Shown here piece after piece: positions 24,698-38,672 of a DNA stretch of 64,000 bases. Each line of letters opens with the position of its first letter. Position 1 is the first letter of the stretch. A model generated the notes under the pieces. That model worked only from the letters and a program-made list of their open reading frames with translations, was not told where the DNA came from and made no database searches. Origin of the DNA: Callipepla californica brunnescens (Eukaryota; Chordata; Aves; Galliformes; Odontophoridae); contig JALIRH010000026.1 in the NCBI GenBank assembly GCA_023055505.1, forward strand, positions 9,749,591 through 9,813,590. Reading direction: 5' to 3'. The position numbers and the translations under genes were made by a program.

Positions 24698-25755
24698 TAT
24701 TACTGAAACTATTCTAACAGTCCTGTTATTACAGTTTGGGCACAGTGTGTAATGAAACCAGACTAACTTTGTAAATGCTTCCAGTGAGGACATAGTTTAA
24801 AATCCAGATAAGATCCTTGAACTCTTGTTTATGATTATTGGAAAGTGTTTTCAAAATTGCATGCTCTTTGCTAAAACAGCACTTTTTTTTTTAACCTCAC
24901 AGACAGCAAAATGATACAAACTAAATGAAAGGACAGCATCTTAAGCTGAGAGAAACCATTATCTATGCTACATTAAGGATTAATCGACCAGAAATGCAAG
25001 ATATTGCAGTGGACACAGCTGATACCATGTGTTATTTTTGTTTGCAGAAAAATCTATATTTCATAAGGAACATTAATAACAGATGAATTCTAAGCTATGA
25101 CAACCTGTGAAAATGAATAAAATATTTTTACTATAGTCAAGAGAGCTGAAGTTAAAATTTATGTCTTGTACTTTTTTCTTCCTAGCTTTAAAGAAAACAA
25201 GCGAATCCCAGTATGTCCAAACCTGTTGTTTCAAACTAATTCATTTGAAGAACATTATCTGCAGCCCCAGAAAATTAATCAATAAATAAATGCCAGAATG
25301 GTTGTTTTAACTTTTGGAGAGCTGTGTTTTTTAAATCCCTGGCCATCTTTTCTCAATGAAGAAAATTCTCATTGGAATCTCCGTCCAGAATTCTTCTAAG
25401 AAATGAGCATACATTAGGAGGCCGAAATGACCGTAGTGTTCAGTTAGAGGAATAGCAGCACAGAACTGCCAAATTCTTTCAAAAATTTGAAGCTAAAAAT
25501 ATGCAGATGAGAATCAAACATTCAATAATCTGTGGCTGTCTGCAAAGGTATTTTAAATGCAGGCTGTTAATGGGAGCTCCCCAAGGACTTCACTTACTGG
25601 GTTGAGTCTCCCACACTGAAATATCTGGAAAGTTTAGGGACATCAGCCTCTGGTATTTGGATAGATTATGGACAAAGAATCCAGTATGATGGGAAATAAT
25701 TCTACTGTAAAAGGCTGAGAAGTTTTATAGATTATTTCTCTTGGTTTGCAGGAAA

Positions 25756-25772
25756 GAAAAAAAAAAAAAAAA
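25756..25772. repeat. Poly-A run
   Basis: Uninterrupted A run of about 17 nt. Confidence 0.88.
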
Positions 25773-26526
25773 GACATAGGATTGCCTTGAAAACTGCCAG
25801 CTAAGTTATTTGAGTCCTCAGAAACAGTCTGTGTTTATCTAAATACCAGAATTTTATGTATGGGATGGAGCCAGCTGCGGTCGCCTGTCCCTGCTTTCCC
25901 TCAGGGCCTCATCTTTCAGTGGTGTAAGATACTGTGTTACTATGCTGCAGGAACTCCTGGCATACAGGGCTGTTCTGACTTCCTTAACCTGCCTTAAAGT
26001 TAATCTGTCAAGCTTGGTGTTTCAGATATTACTGTAGGTAAATGATGTTCGCTAACCTGCACATTCTTGACATTCTTTTTCTGGGAAAAGCACCCTTAAG
26101 ATCTGAATAATTGTCAGTACCTTCATAGCTCCTATGTAACGCTACACTTAGAAATGCATCATGCTATGACTTCCTACTGATTTATACATCACCTACCAAG
26201 AATGCTGTGAAACGCTTGTAAGTAAAAGACCAGAGGTAAAAGGAGAGGAAGAGAAAACCCAAAATGAAACAAGTAAACCCAATTACATCTACAGAGATTC
26301 TGTGAAGTTTGGGCACAGTGTATTTTAAAACAATTTTTGCAATTATTGAAAGAGTGTTAGTCAGCTGTTTTAATGAGCTTAATATGTTCTTCATGAGACT
26401 ATGGCTGAGCTCAGCACTAGCCACGTAAGTCATACATCTCTTGGTGCTCTCAGTTTATTTTTCATTTATGTAAAATGTCTGTATTTTAACATTTATGCAT
26501 ATTGTTTTCATTGCCTTATCTTCCAG

Positions 26527-26700
26527 GAAATAAGTGATTTGGATGTGCAGGAACTGGTGAGAAGGTCAATTGGAAGGTTAACAATTATTCGACAGACATT
26601 TCCCGTCCCCCAGAACATAAGTCAGCGCTGTTTCCGTGGCAACCACAGAATATCTTCATCACTGTGTGATCCAAAGGACCCTTTTTCCCAAAGCATGGAG
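26527..26700 (+). CDS. GRID2: GRID2 internal exon, 174 nt (amino-terminal domain)
   Basis: The exon encodes 58 residues starting [18 protein letters not shown] and ending DPFSQSME, about residues 264-321 of GRID2. The acceptor is TTCCAG ending at 26526 and the donor GTAGTT starts at 26701; both ends are phase 0. The segment contains an N-glycosylation sequon (NIS, in [10 protein letters not shown]) and two cysteines, as expected for an extracellular domain. The run [19 protein letters not shown] separates GRID2 from its paralogue GRID1, which as I recall it differs strongly here. Small differences from the mammalian protein as I remember it (for example EISDLD for EINDVD) are what one expects between a bird and a mammal. 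The frame stays open for 27 codons into the intron before a stop at 26779-26781, so intron retention would give a truncated secreted-type product. Confidence 0.95.
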
Positions 26701-27088
26701 GTAGTTTATATTCTGTTCTATTCCCACCTGGGAACTGTCTTTGTGGATAAGTTCAAGGCGTTTCCCCAGAGACTTAGTTAATTTAATGTTTATTTTTCAT
26801 GTCTTTTTGACATGCAGTTTAATGGCTCCTAAGGTGACTGGGAAAAGTAGTTGGGTGGGGAATGAGCAACAGTTCTGATGGGCAAGAACTCACACACTCC
26901 ACAAGAAAAAGTATAAGAAAGCCACATGAACTCCAGGCAGCATGGTCTACCTTTTCTACCCTGCTCTCTCAGTTTCAAATGTGTTACCATTATAAAAGCT
27001 GTTACTGGGGACAATCCATAACATCTGTTTCAAGAATTTTGTCTACATTCCTAAAAGGCCTTATTTTGTAGTTGCTAATTACAAATCC

Positions 27089-27116
27089 TATCTGTGATTC
27101 TGTGATTGTAATTCTA
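27089..27116 (+). repeat. CR1-tail-like octamers
   Basis: Two adjacent copies of an ATTCTGTG-like octamer (CTGTGATTCTGTGATTGTAATTC) resemble the 3' terminal repeat of CR1, but no CR1 body is recognisable upstream. Either a very short old insertion or a chance microsatellite. Confidence 0.3.
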
Positions 27117-29627
27117 AGTCATAGTGCTTGTTGTAGTAGGCGTAACCCTTCCTAAATGGGACAACAAGTTCTACAAAGAGTCCTTCTACCATGTGAAATC
27201 AACAAGATCGTGATCATGAGCAAGTCCCCTCTATTCCATATGTCTGATATGACTTGATAGTGACAAAGCTATGACAAATCAGAAATGTAAAATAGCATTA
27301 AAATATCAATTTATTTATGTTTTTATTTTGTGAGCTCATTTATGGATTTGCGGAAAGATGACTGTATTGGTACTGATGCAGGGGAGCATATCTGACTTAG
27401 CAGCCAAGAGAACAGTTGTGGTGTCAAAAGGAAGGAGGGAAAGAATGGAAAACAAATAGGAAAGTTTAATAAGCTGTTTTCACTTGTCTATAGTGAAAGA
27501 TATTAAGGGGAAAAGAAGTGTGGCCGGTCTTGCCCTGTTTCAGGTTAGCAATAAAATCCATTGTCTCACTAATTGCTCACAAAATAGCCAGTAAAGCACC
27601 TATTGATGATATGAAAAGCTTTGGCCATCGTACATTGTACAGTGGTCTTATCAGTGGTTATAAAATAAACTGGCCCGTGCAAGTTCAATAAATGCACTGG
27701 ATGTCAGTAGGGGCTATTTAGGAGCTGTGTGAAGTCTTCGGCCTGTGTTGTTCTGTTGTGGCAGCATGGACCTAGGGGAAATGTTTGGAAGTCCGTGGAA
27801 CATACATAAAAAGCGAGGAGATGATTATATACAGCAACTAGTGATTGCAAGGAGCAGTTTTCATAGACTAAGTTACTTACTAGAGCAATGCAGAAAACAG
27901 GGATCCTATTAATAAGAGACTTAACATTCTGATTCTCCCATCAGCTTAGCTTTTATTTCTCCACATCATTGAACTTCTTCTAGGTAAGAAAAGTTCTAGA
28001 AATCAAATATTGGTTTTATGCACATTGGTAAACTCCCTTTAATGTGGTAGGTGGGATCATATTACACCTTAACCTATTCTTCTTGATCAAAAATAAGCCA
28101 TACCTCTTGGATAGCTGTAATCTTCCTATTCAAGGCCTTCATTACATTTCTGTTTAAAGGAATTACTGAAGTTCAACTTAAATGTTTGCACAGTTCAGTT
28201 TCAATGTTCTTGCTTTCCCCAGGATGGCTGTCCTTCATTAGTAGCCAAGTGAAACAATGATCAGTAGTGAAAGGGAGTATCCCCTGTGTCTTCATATGAT
28301 GAACAGACTCAAGTAGTTTTGAAATTTGTTAGATGTTTCTTTGTTCTCCCCAGCAATATTATGAATTAATTTCTATTCTAGTGGGAAGTTGGAATGGTTT
28401 ATAAATTTAAATTCAAATGCTTTTCTTATGCCATCAGTGTGTGACTAATCAGAAATATTCCCTGGAAATTATGAAGGTATTTTTTTTTTTTTCCTTTTTT
28501 CCCTGAAATACTCCCCCTAAAGGCTATGTGAATAATTAATTTTTTTTTTCAGTACCTTAATTAGAAATCTGAAAAAGATAATGGTAAAGGCCTCTCATTG
28601 TGTGTCAGGGATTGTCCTACTCACGACAGCAGTTTTCATAAGTTTGTGCTGTTTTGCAAGCCTCAGATAGCACAGGAAGTTTGCAGAGTTCACTACCATA
28701 ATTTTGTCTAATAGCTCTGGGCGGTGGTCAAAAGATAAATAAAATAAGTGTAGTTAATCCAGATAAATCACATAGTCTGATTGCTGAAGAAATGTCTTTT
28801 TTCCTACGCTCTGAAACAAAAATTCATATCTGGTTTTTGAATTACATCAACATGAGGTTAACCAATTACATATGGCATGGTAATGCAAGTGTCCAGACAT
28901 TAGTCTGAGAGACTCAAAATAGATTAAGTATCAGTAATGGATACCAAGCAATGAATTAAATGTCCCAGTAAATATACGTGGAATTGAATAAAAATGTAAA
29001 GTGACTTTAAATTGCAGCCTCACTGTGTGTGTGTCAACACAGTTACTAATGAAGCATGGTCTGGCAGTGGAAAGGAAAGGTGATTTTGAGAACCAGAAAT
29101 TGATTGCAGTGTCTTTATCATTATATTATCAGTGATTGATTGCTGTAAATGTTAAGCTGTACTATTAGTGAAGGAACAACAATGCTTAATAATTGCTGAA
29201 CTCTGTACTCTTGAGCCCTATTAATACTTGATGAAGGACCAACTATATTTCTCTTGGATGAGCAAGTGCATCCTTATTTGTGATCTTTGAAAACAGTCTC
29301 CCATTCTTATGATAATAGGTTACGAAAACTACCTTGAAAGCAATGTTATTTTCTTGGGAAATGATGACTTGGCATCTGTAGCCCTTCATGTACCAATTTA
29401 GTCTCGTTAGTGACCTTATTGCCTGTTCTCTCTAGAGGTGTTATTTCTTTTCCTTTGGTGAAGGCATATTTAAAGTAAATCTGTCTCACAGCATAGCAGT
29501 AATTCCTTTTTCTCCCTCTAAAACAAAAGTCCCTTTGGTGATGATTTCTTTGGGGAAATATGGATTTAACTGAAAGGCTTTGAGTCTTTTTAGTTTTAGG
29601 GAATAAATAGATAAATCACCCAAGTGG

Positions 29628-29653
29628 TTTTTTTTTTTTGGTTTTTTTTTTTG
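29628..29653. repeat. Interrupted poly-T run
   Basis: Two runs of 12 T separated by GG. Confidence 0.92.
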
Positions 29654-29877
29654 AAAATACTTGATTAATCTAAACCCAGATCCTCAATCCATGCTTCTAA
29701 TCTTGTCACGTGCAGTAATGCCTAGCCTATGCATCTGCAGGAAGCAAATTAATTCCTGTGTGAATATTGAAGTGGAAATTCTCAGAACCACTGGTATTAT
29801 GGCAGGAGTTTGAATAAGAAATAAGAGCCAAATACCAGAAACAATGAGTGAAGAATTTCTGTCATTTAAAGGAAAAG

Positions 29878-29892
29878 ATATATATATATATA
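29878..29892. repeat. (AT)n microsatellite
   Basis: Seven AT units. Confidence 0.93.
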
Positions 29893-30887
29893 AGTATCAC
29901 AAGTTCTGTGCATTTCTGATTCTAACAACATGGAGTTGAAAAGGCAATAGAGAATCCTGGGAGTGTGTCTGGAGGGAAAAAAGGCAGACAATCAGATCTC
30001 CTTCAATAAGACATAGAGGGCAAAATGACCTAGGAAATTCTGTCAAGGTAGGGAGACAGGTCTCCTCTTTCCTTGATCCTAGGCAGGGAAGGAGTCTGTC
30101 ACTAAACCTTTATGTGAGAACTGCACAGAGCAGATTGCAAACGACACAGGCAAAGCCAACATAAAGATAGAAATGACATGATAAAATAGATAACATTAAA
30201 AAAAAAGGTATATGGAAAGGGTTGGATGGGACTGGAGGGGTTTTTTTTGTTTTTTTTTTTTATGTTATAAGGTAATTTGCCCATCAGTGTCTCTGATCTT
30301 CAGCATTATTGTGCTCCCTTGGCATACGTCTAATTCTAATAACTGTGAGAATTTCCCAATCTTCGGATATTTTGAAGAGGCAGAGTAAAGGTATTCTCCA
30401 CAAAGTGTAATAGTTTCATGTTGTAAGTGCTCTTAAAGGCTTTGAGCAGAACACCTACGTGGAGAGACCTTTATACAAAACAGTCATTCTGTTCCACGAA
30501 TCTAGAAAAAGTCTTTTGGCATGTCTGATGGAGAAAAATAAATAAATATATATCATCAACTGTGGTCCAGTCAGCAAATTGCTGCTGGCTAATTTGTTTT
30601 CAGGGATTAGAAATGCTCTGTAGCCCCGTACACAGTACAGCTGAGGAAGCAGAGCTTCCCTCAATCACCACAGGAGGCCCTATGGCTTCGCATGGCCAGT
30701 AGATCATCTAAAAGTAATATTCTCAAAGTCACTTCCCATTTTTGAACGTTGTCTCTTGCTGAGCACTTGCATTCAGGATCACTGTTGTTTGGTTTTTGAT
30801 TCTGCAAGGAATTAATAATCATTGCCAAATACTCTGACAGAAAACGCTGTAAACTTTGGAACTGGAGGGCAACTGTACAGAGAGGAA

Positions 30888-30895
30888 TGACGTCA
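30888..30895. promoter_or_regulatory. Palindromic CRE (TGACGTCA), intronic
   Basis: A perfect TGACGTCA stands 530 bases before the 162-nt GRID2 exon. CREB/ATF proteins bind this consensus. Two CpG-free contexts flank a CpG inside an AT-rich intron, where CpG is rare, so retention of the site might be selected. Nothing else in the sequence shows that it is a functional enhancer. Confidence 0.25.
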
Positions 30896-31359
30896 CTGGG
30901 TCAGATTTTGTACAAGAAATTGCCTCCACCACAATTGCCTGCAAAAACAAAACAGAACAAAACAAGCCAAGAAAGCCATGCTGAAATGATGTATTTTTAA
31001 ATTGTTCATAGTGGCTGCTATTTGAAAGAACAGACAGCTTTAAACAGAATTTGATGGTGTTCAAATGTCTAACAATGGGAAAATTGAAAGTTCCAGGCAT
31101 CTGGTTAAAAATAAAAAGAAATTTGCTGGCGCTCACTAGCGGGGCTCTTAATCCAGCCTGTGGAGCTAGAGCAGCAATTGGAGTGCTTGTACTTCACGTG
31201 AGTGTAGTTTGTTGCTGCAAATCAATTGTAACATTACAGCCTGTAGCCACTGTTTCTACCAGAGCCGAAGAGAGGACGTTTTTACTCATGTTTCCTTCTT
31301 ACTACCAAATAAGTCATTTAATTACCAGGGGATTACAGGTGAGACGAAACAAATGATAA

Positions 31360-31614
<255 letters not shown>

Positions 31615-32576
31615 TGATTCTGTAGTATTCCGGTAGCATTTACTTTGGAGATGTGTACTATTCTTGCCCGGTACCATCAGCGTCTTTGCAAAGCAAATGT
31701 TTTGATATAATCACAACTTCTGAATGAAAGAAAACTCAACAGTTTCTTTTCCATGTCGTACCTGTATATTGCCTTTTCACCAGAACTACCGAACACTAGT
31801 AGAAACTAAAATCCCATTGAAAAAAACTCAATGCAGTTTAGGAGGCAAAGCAGAAAAATATACTAGATTTATTGTTGGTGGAAGAAATTAAGTTTGACTA
31901 TTCCACACAACCAATGTTCTGTGGAATCTGATGTTGCACTACTACTGAAATGAAAATAGTGGAATAATTGAAATGAAAGTAAGGCAAAAGTCTGTTGAAG
32001 TAATCTAGTCTACATCATGCCATTACAGAACATTTTCTTACAGTGGACTAGACAGTGCTTTATCCAGTGTTAAGCTCTCATTACTTCTCTGTGAATATTA
32101 CTTCATACCTAAATAATGCTCCTTCCCGAGACTGTTTTACTGTTCTTCAGCTTGAAATATATTTTTCCCACTTATACCTTTTATTATGATATTTAAAGAC
32201 CCGCATCATTAAGAGGCAATTCTCACAACGTTCAAAGTCATTATTTAGTCAAAATATGCACAGGTTCTTCATTTACCTTTCTCTGCAAGCGATTCTATTC
32301 AACCTCGTAATGTTATTGATGTCTTTCATAAAACTGCCTTTTCATTTGCCTGCGTGCATTTTCTCTTAACGTATATTTACGTTTAAAGTGCTGTCATTAC
32401 CGCCACTGTAAAGACAAAAATAAAAGGGTCTTTATTTATGGCTTTCATTCAAAGGACATAAAATCATTTAAAACATAATGTTGCTTCAAGAAGTTGCTGT
32501 TCTGTATTAAGTCTTTAACTACACAAGAAATAATGATGATGCATCTCCTTTGAGCACTGCTGTTGTTCACTGTTAG

Positions 32577-32634
32577 TTTTTTTTTGTTTTGGTTTGGTTT
32601 GTTTTTTTTGTTTGTTTTTTTGTTTGTTTATTTT
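32577..32634. repeat. T/TTTG-rich tract
   Basis: Almost pure T/G tract on the + strand with irregular TTTG and TTTTTTTG units. Confidence 0.92.
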
Positions 32635-33958
32635 CCCAGTCCCAAATCCAGTTTGCATTAGCTCCCACCTAACAGTTCAAGGCTTTCCCTAGTGGCAGTC
32701 CTCAGATTCCATTCGAATAGCTGAAAGTCATGAGATTGCAAAGGTAATCCAGGAGAGAGGCAGTTTACGGTTTTAAGTGGCTCCAAAGTAGTATTGCGGT
32801 GCAATTTCAAATCCACACTTGGAAGTCTCATGTATTTTAAGCTACTTTGCAAGCAAGGCTAACTCTGGAATTTTCCTTATCGACTTGCACTTTGTAAATA
32901 TTATAGTGAACCTTTTCATTAATGAAGGTATTCCTGCTTGTTCAAATTCTAATGGGAAGTCTGAACCACAAAAGTCAAAATACCCACTTCCACATTAGAA
33001 TTAGATATTACTACGTGAATTAGAGTTCAGGCAAACTCTGATGGCCCTGCAAGCAACTCTAAATTTGCTTTTGAAATAAAAATCAATAACAGGATTGCTG
33101 ACTTTTTGAATTTAGAATTATTTGCTTTTTATTTGTGGATGTGAGACTGGTTTTGTTGTCCTACATAAATGCCCTTCATACTGTGTCTGACCGCCATTGC
33201 ATCTTTTTGCATTTCAGACGGCTAGGATTTGTTCCATTTTTGCTACATTTCCCTAGCTAGCACATCCAGTTTATCTTCTTCAAATTCCCACCTCCCTAAA
33301 ATGATGTGATTAATAAAACAGTCTCCTCCTGTGACCATCTTGAAGATCAGTTCAGCAGGGAGTGTGGATAGAAATGGTCAGTAAATTATGAAAGGCATTC
33401 AAGAAAGTAGGAGCATGTGGAGATCTAGAGATGTGGTTAGCTTGCTTAAAAATGAATTGAATGTCATGACAATTCTTGGCATGTGCAGCTACTCAGGCTT
33501 ATTTCCTGTTGCCTTTGAGTTTCTCAGCTATTTGAATGAGATGGCTTTGATAATAAGCCACTTTACAGGTGTAAATGAAAGAATCCAAGTTCTTCTTACA
33601 CACTGTATTGTGCTGACTGAGATTAATTTCTGGAAGCAACATGATAGAGCTCAAAACCAAAATGAAACCTACAGTTACCGACAGAAATTTTCTGTGTGTG
33701 CATCTTTACCACTTCCAACCCTATGTGAAAGAGAGCTAAAGGTTGCTGCTAAGAGCTGGAATTCTGCTTCAGTTTTGTGATCTTTTCAAAGCTTTCTCTT
33801 TGAATTGACTGGAGTGGTTATGTAGAACTTTGAAATCACAGTCGAGTATTTTGAAATGAAAATACTGACACTGATGAAGTGCCAGTAAAAAAAAAATAGT
33901 GAAAGGAAAATTAAAAAACATTTAATCTCTGTTTGAGAATCCTTCTATGTTTCATGGT

Positions 33959-33989
33959 TTTGTTTTGGTTTTTTTGTTTTGTTTTTTGT
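33959..33989. repeat. T/G-rich tract
   Basis: Irregular TTTTG and TTTTTTTG units, similar in composition to the tract near 32577. Confidence 0.88.
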
Positions 33990-34963
33990 CTGATATTTTT
34001 TTCCCTTTTTTGCTCACTGAACTGGAAACAAGTGGAATAAGAAGTTATTTCTCATAAATATACCAGTTTTCATTCATTTTAATCTTGAAAGAAAAGGAAA
34101 CAGAAAAAAGAAAAAAAAAGCAACCAGGTGTTATTTAAATTGTTTCAGAGTGAAAGACTGACTTTTCATTTTGAAGTCAACACTGCTTCAAGAATACAAG
34201 GTATATTGGGAGATACTGCTATAGCTCAGACCAAAGATAACGTGTACATTCTTAAGAATCCCTGCACAATTGTAACTATAACTTCAGAACAACCAGTATG
34301 AAGTAGCTGGAATCGCAGTCTTCCCCATCCCGCCCCTCAATTCCTTGTGATTTCAGTGGGTGTTGCATTGTAATCAAGCACACTGGTGGTGGGGAAACAG
34401 TTAAGGAATTGATGACTAATTGCAGCCTGCCTCCCCTTGAAAAGGACTAGCAGTGAAGTAGCTGTTCTTCTGTTCTCAGTAGCAATGTGGAGGTGATGTT
34501 GCCATCTACTGCTGGTCACAGCTGAGCTCTTCTTTGCCGCTAAGAAAGCAGAAAAATGAGTTCTAGAGGAAGCTTTTCTGGAAGAAAATCTGTCTTCTAG
34601 AGTCAGAGATCAAGAAACTGCATTATTTGGCAGCATTTTAGCTGCCAAGGGCATCTCCCTCTGATTTCCAGAGGGCAAAATAGGAAAAGAGATGGGAAAT
34701 CTATGTAAGCTACACACTGAGGAAGGTAAGAAAGGGATGCTGATTTACCATTGGCACCACTTGCTAAAAATAGCAGAATTCTGGTATTAAATAGAGAATA
34801 TATATATATGTTTTTTTTATGATTAATGAGCTAATGTGGAAGAGGTGAGAATGAGGGGGGGATTAAAACATTTCAGAGATTTCTTGAAATAACAGAATCA
34901 TTCCCTGCTGAAATTGGTTACTTTTTATTGTTGAACATTGTATTCCTAGGTCACTATTTCTAC

Positions 34964-34980
34964 AAAAAAAAAAAAAAAAA
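34964..34980. repeat. Poly-A run, 17 nt
   Basis: Uninterrupted A run with no recognisable element upstream. Confidence 0.93.
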
Positions 34981-35738
34981 CCTTCAAAAGCTCGATTACT
35001 ATACAAATTCAGCTGATTGAATAAAGTCTACAAACCATTTTAAGCCCAATAAAATTAATAAAAAAGACCTAATGTATTTTTCTGTGCATTCTGGATCTGA
35101 ATAAATAATTAGATTCATCAGGAAATACAATCCTACTAATGAATTTAGCCAGCTCTTGCAATAAGACATAAATTCACTTCCCTCATAGGAACTATCCCGA
35201 AACACATGCCCTGTTGTATATTTCTCAGTAAAGCTATTTCACAGTGAGAGTAATAATTATTAGTAGAGAATAATTCTACTGCTGGAAAAATTAATCTTCC
35301 CGAATAGCCTGAAAATAAATGCAAGCAGGATTATATGGAGGATCAACTCAGAAAAATGACATCAAGTTACTGCATATATCTTTTTTCTCATCTCTTCTTC
35401 TGATCTCTTCCCGGTCACGTTTGTTTAGCTCACTGGCAAACAACAAATTTTTAGTGCTAGCAGCAGCATAAAGAATATTCCCTTGAGGCAAATGGGCTGT
35501 AACTTGTGCTATTTCATGAATCGTGGACAGGAATTGTTAACTGGTTATGGTTTCAGACTTGTCAGTGATGTTCAGTAATGTTGCGAAAAAGATGCCACAT
35601 TGTTGTTCAGACAGTAGCCTAGCTTGTCTTCGCAGGCATCTGGAAACAATATCTTTGATCGTGGACTCGAGAATTTTTTAAACATCAAATTTCTTAAAAA
35701 ATTGAAGTACGAAATTAATATTTGAGGTTTACAGTGGT

Positions 35739-35760
35739 TGTTTTGTTTTGTTTTGTTTTT
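35739..35760. repeat. TTTTG microsatellite
   Basis: Three to four TTTTG units followed by T. Confidence 0.9.
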
Positions 35761-36720
35761 TATTTTCTGACAAACAGCCACAGGAGTTTGTTTTTGTTAT
35801 TTCCTTAATTGCAAAATATGTCACATCTGTGCATAACCAGAATCTGATTAGCAAGTGTGAGAGCAAGTGATATACTTAAAAATTAATGTCTGGTAAGCTG
35901 ACATTCCCATGCAAAGTCCTGGCTGCTGGGTAAATAATACTTTCTTCAGGGACTAACTTACAGTATAATAGTGCCTAAGCGTATATAAACTGTAGTTTAT
36001 CTTGCCAGTCTAGACAGGACTCAAGTAGGCTTCCTCTATATTACCAAGCTTTATAGTAGCTCTGCAAAGCCCAGAGCGGTAATCGGAAACATAAGTAAAA
36101 CATTTTTGTTCTAACAACTGACATTTAATTCTTCAGTTTTAAATGTGTCAGGAAATTGCATGGTTGTGGTTCAACCTTAGAGGAATTTTAGAGTAGATAA
36201 TAAATCTGTCTTCTTCTTTTTCCAAATAATATTGTTTCTATAAGTTAAATGGATTGAAAAAATTCTTTGACTCTTAGCCATTATCTTAATTAATGCTGAC
36301 ATAATTTGGAAAAATGTCATCAGGAAGTTACTGGATCAGTAGCTGTCATACAGATGGCCATTTCCTCTGTGATTTCCTTCCACTATGCATCAGAAGAGGG
36401 ATATAAAACACCTGCAGTAAATCTATTAAGGCCTTTAGAGGGTGAAAGACTACGCAGAAAAATGGGAGCGCTGTCCTGAAACTCATACTTGGCAATATGC
36501 TGTGCCTATCCCTCAGCCATGAGCTGTAAAACACATAAAAAGCTTGTGCAGGTCACCGAAGACTAGCAGATGCACAGAATAGAGTTGCCTGGCCTTCACT
36601 GATTGGCTGACAGGGCAGGTCCCAGACAGACCAAAGGTGTCAGAACCTCTATGAAATTCCCTATCAGATCCCAGTATTGTTTTTTATCATATGGGTGGCT
36701 CTGCTCTGTTTTGACTCCAG

Positions 36721-36740
36721 TTTGTTTGTTTGTTTGTTTT
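36721..36740. repeat. TTTG microsatellite
   Basis: Five TTTG-type units. Confidence 0.92.
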
Positions 36741-38672
36741 ACTTTCCAAGCCTGGAACATTCTGTAATCTGTGTAATCTGACTACCTATTACTCTATTGT
36801 TCTAGAGTGGACACACTCTAGGAGAGAAAACTCTAATCAAGGACACGTGTATATAACAAATCTTCAAAGTGTGAGGAGATTACCAAATAGATGAATGAGG
36901 TATTTTGTTGTCATGGATATGGCCAGGTTTCAGACAGTAAAATAACTTACAGACTTGCAGTGTATATTTTGCTCCAACATTTGCAGTCATTTAAAAATCA
37001 AGGCCAGTAGATTTACACAGTGATTTGGATAGAGATTCCATTTCAAAATCTGGTAGTGCATCTGTTGGCTGTGCTAGTTAGGGGCCACGGGTGTCACGCC
37101 AACCATAGTGACGTGCATCAAAATTGCCCAGTGGCTTTCGCCTTGTGCAGAAGAGTATTTGGATGTACCCTTAATCAGAAGTGTTTATTTCCTTCTGGCA
37201 TTTCCTGTGAAGAGTAGAGATTATAGAAAAGGTTAAAAATACATATACATCAAAAAATATTTCTTGTTTTTAACTTAAAAAGGCGCTTCATGAAAGATGC
37301 AGAAAATGTTTCTGTGAGAATTCAAAACTGTAATCTTAAAGATTTAAAGGTATTACCTTGATAAGCAAATACTTTGTTTTTATTGTAATTATGGTAATGT
37401 TCTACCAAAGGATGACCGCACACTTTTTTTAGGTCACGCTAATCTGTAATGCAAATGTTGTATCCTACCTGGATTTTCTCCAAATTAAAAATGTGAGAAG
37501 AGAGCTATTAAAATCGTGATTCAGCAGTGGCCAGGTTCTTTGGTATTTTGCACTGCAGAAATTTATTTTCCATTTTGTCCACTTCATATCATAAAACCTT
37601 TAAATGGAGAAGAGATTAGAGCTGAAAAACTCTCATATTATGTTGTAAAGAAAAACGAAGCATTTTGTATGGTTTTTTAATGGATGCAGATTGTTTTACG
37701 TGCATGCTTAAAGTGTTGTTCAAGTTTCTTGGATAAAGCAGATCAAAGATGCAACTTTTTCTTATCCAAAAGAATGAAAATGTAATGTGGCTTTCACTGT
37801 AGGTATTTCACGTGGCTCTGTTGATTGTAGAGTATCACTTTATCACAGTTCTTATAAAAAGCTGAAATATGTATCATCTTGAATTACTCTGGGATATATT
37901 CTGAGCATTGCTGCAGTCTGTATCGCCTTCTCGGCTCTGATTCTTTATAGTAAATGCTCACCGTCTCCTCTTTAGTATTTTAACCGCTTTGCCTAAAATG
38001 TAAAGCAAAGTAGAAGGAAGCATGAAAACAGTGTGTGGCTTTTCTGATGCGTCCCTAGTATTAGTGAAGACTTGTGGAGTAAAACAGACAGATGACCACA
38101 TTACGATAAACAAATCCCTCATAGCTTCTACAGATCATGTATGTCATCTCTAAACACAACCAATGTAATTCAAAACTCAGCCTGATACCCCGCTGAAGCA
38201 TGTTTTGGGTGTTTAAAGTTTGAGGAAGACAGAGACATTTCTGTGTATTTTTTTTTCGTATATTTGTCTTAAAGCTTGCTTCCACTAAAATTATTTGCAA
38301 AACTGCTTTTCTTTAAATGCAAAGGGAATTTCATGTTCCTCTGGCAGGACAAAGAACAAATGTTGGTGTGCAACTACGATAAGACTACTGCTAGTATTGG
38401 ATCTCAGCGTATTGTTGAGTTTGATTATTTTGTGAAGAACTTTAGTTGTACAAGAACAATTTAGGGGATGGAATTTTTTGGGAAAGGTGGTCTTTAGGAA
38501 ACCATCCTATCTCTGGTAATTGTATATATGTGTATATATGGGTATGTATGTACCCTGTGTAGGTAGTACACAAATCCCCTAGAGAATCAAAACATAATAG
38601 TCTACCTCTGAATTGTCACTCCATTCTTCTTTTAAAAAAATATTGTTTGCTTGTTTATTTGTTTCCCAATAG

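Larger units (their letters stand above)
18902..26526 (+). other. GRID2: GRID2 intron, 7.6 kb, phase 0
   Basis: Complete intron between the 54-nt and 174-nt exons, bounded by GTAACT and TTCCAG. It holds two short CR1 3' fragments (20788-20858 and 22985-23022), a TTTTG array near 20064 and a 37-nt T run at 24658-24694. I see no gene and no RNA gene; the small ORFs present do not resemble known proteins. Confidence 0.9.

Noticed and set aside
33388..33780. ORF of 130 codons on the + strand
   Set aside because: No known domain, no splice-site support of note, and a length compatible with chance in 64 kb. Only a protein search could revive it.
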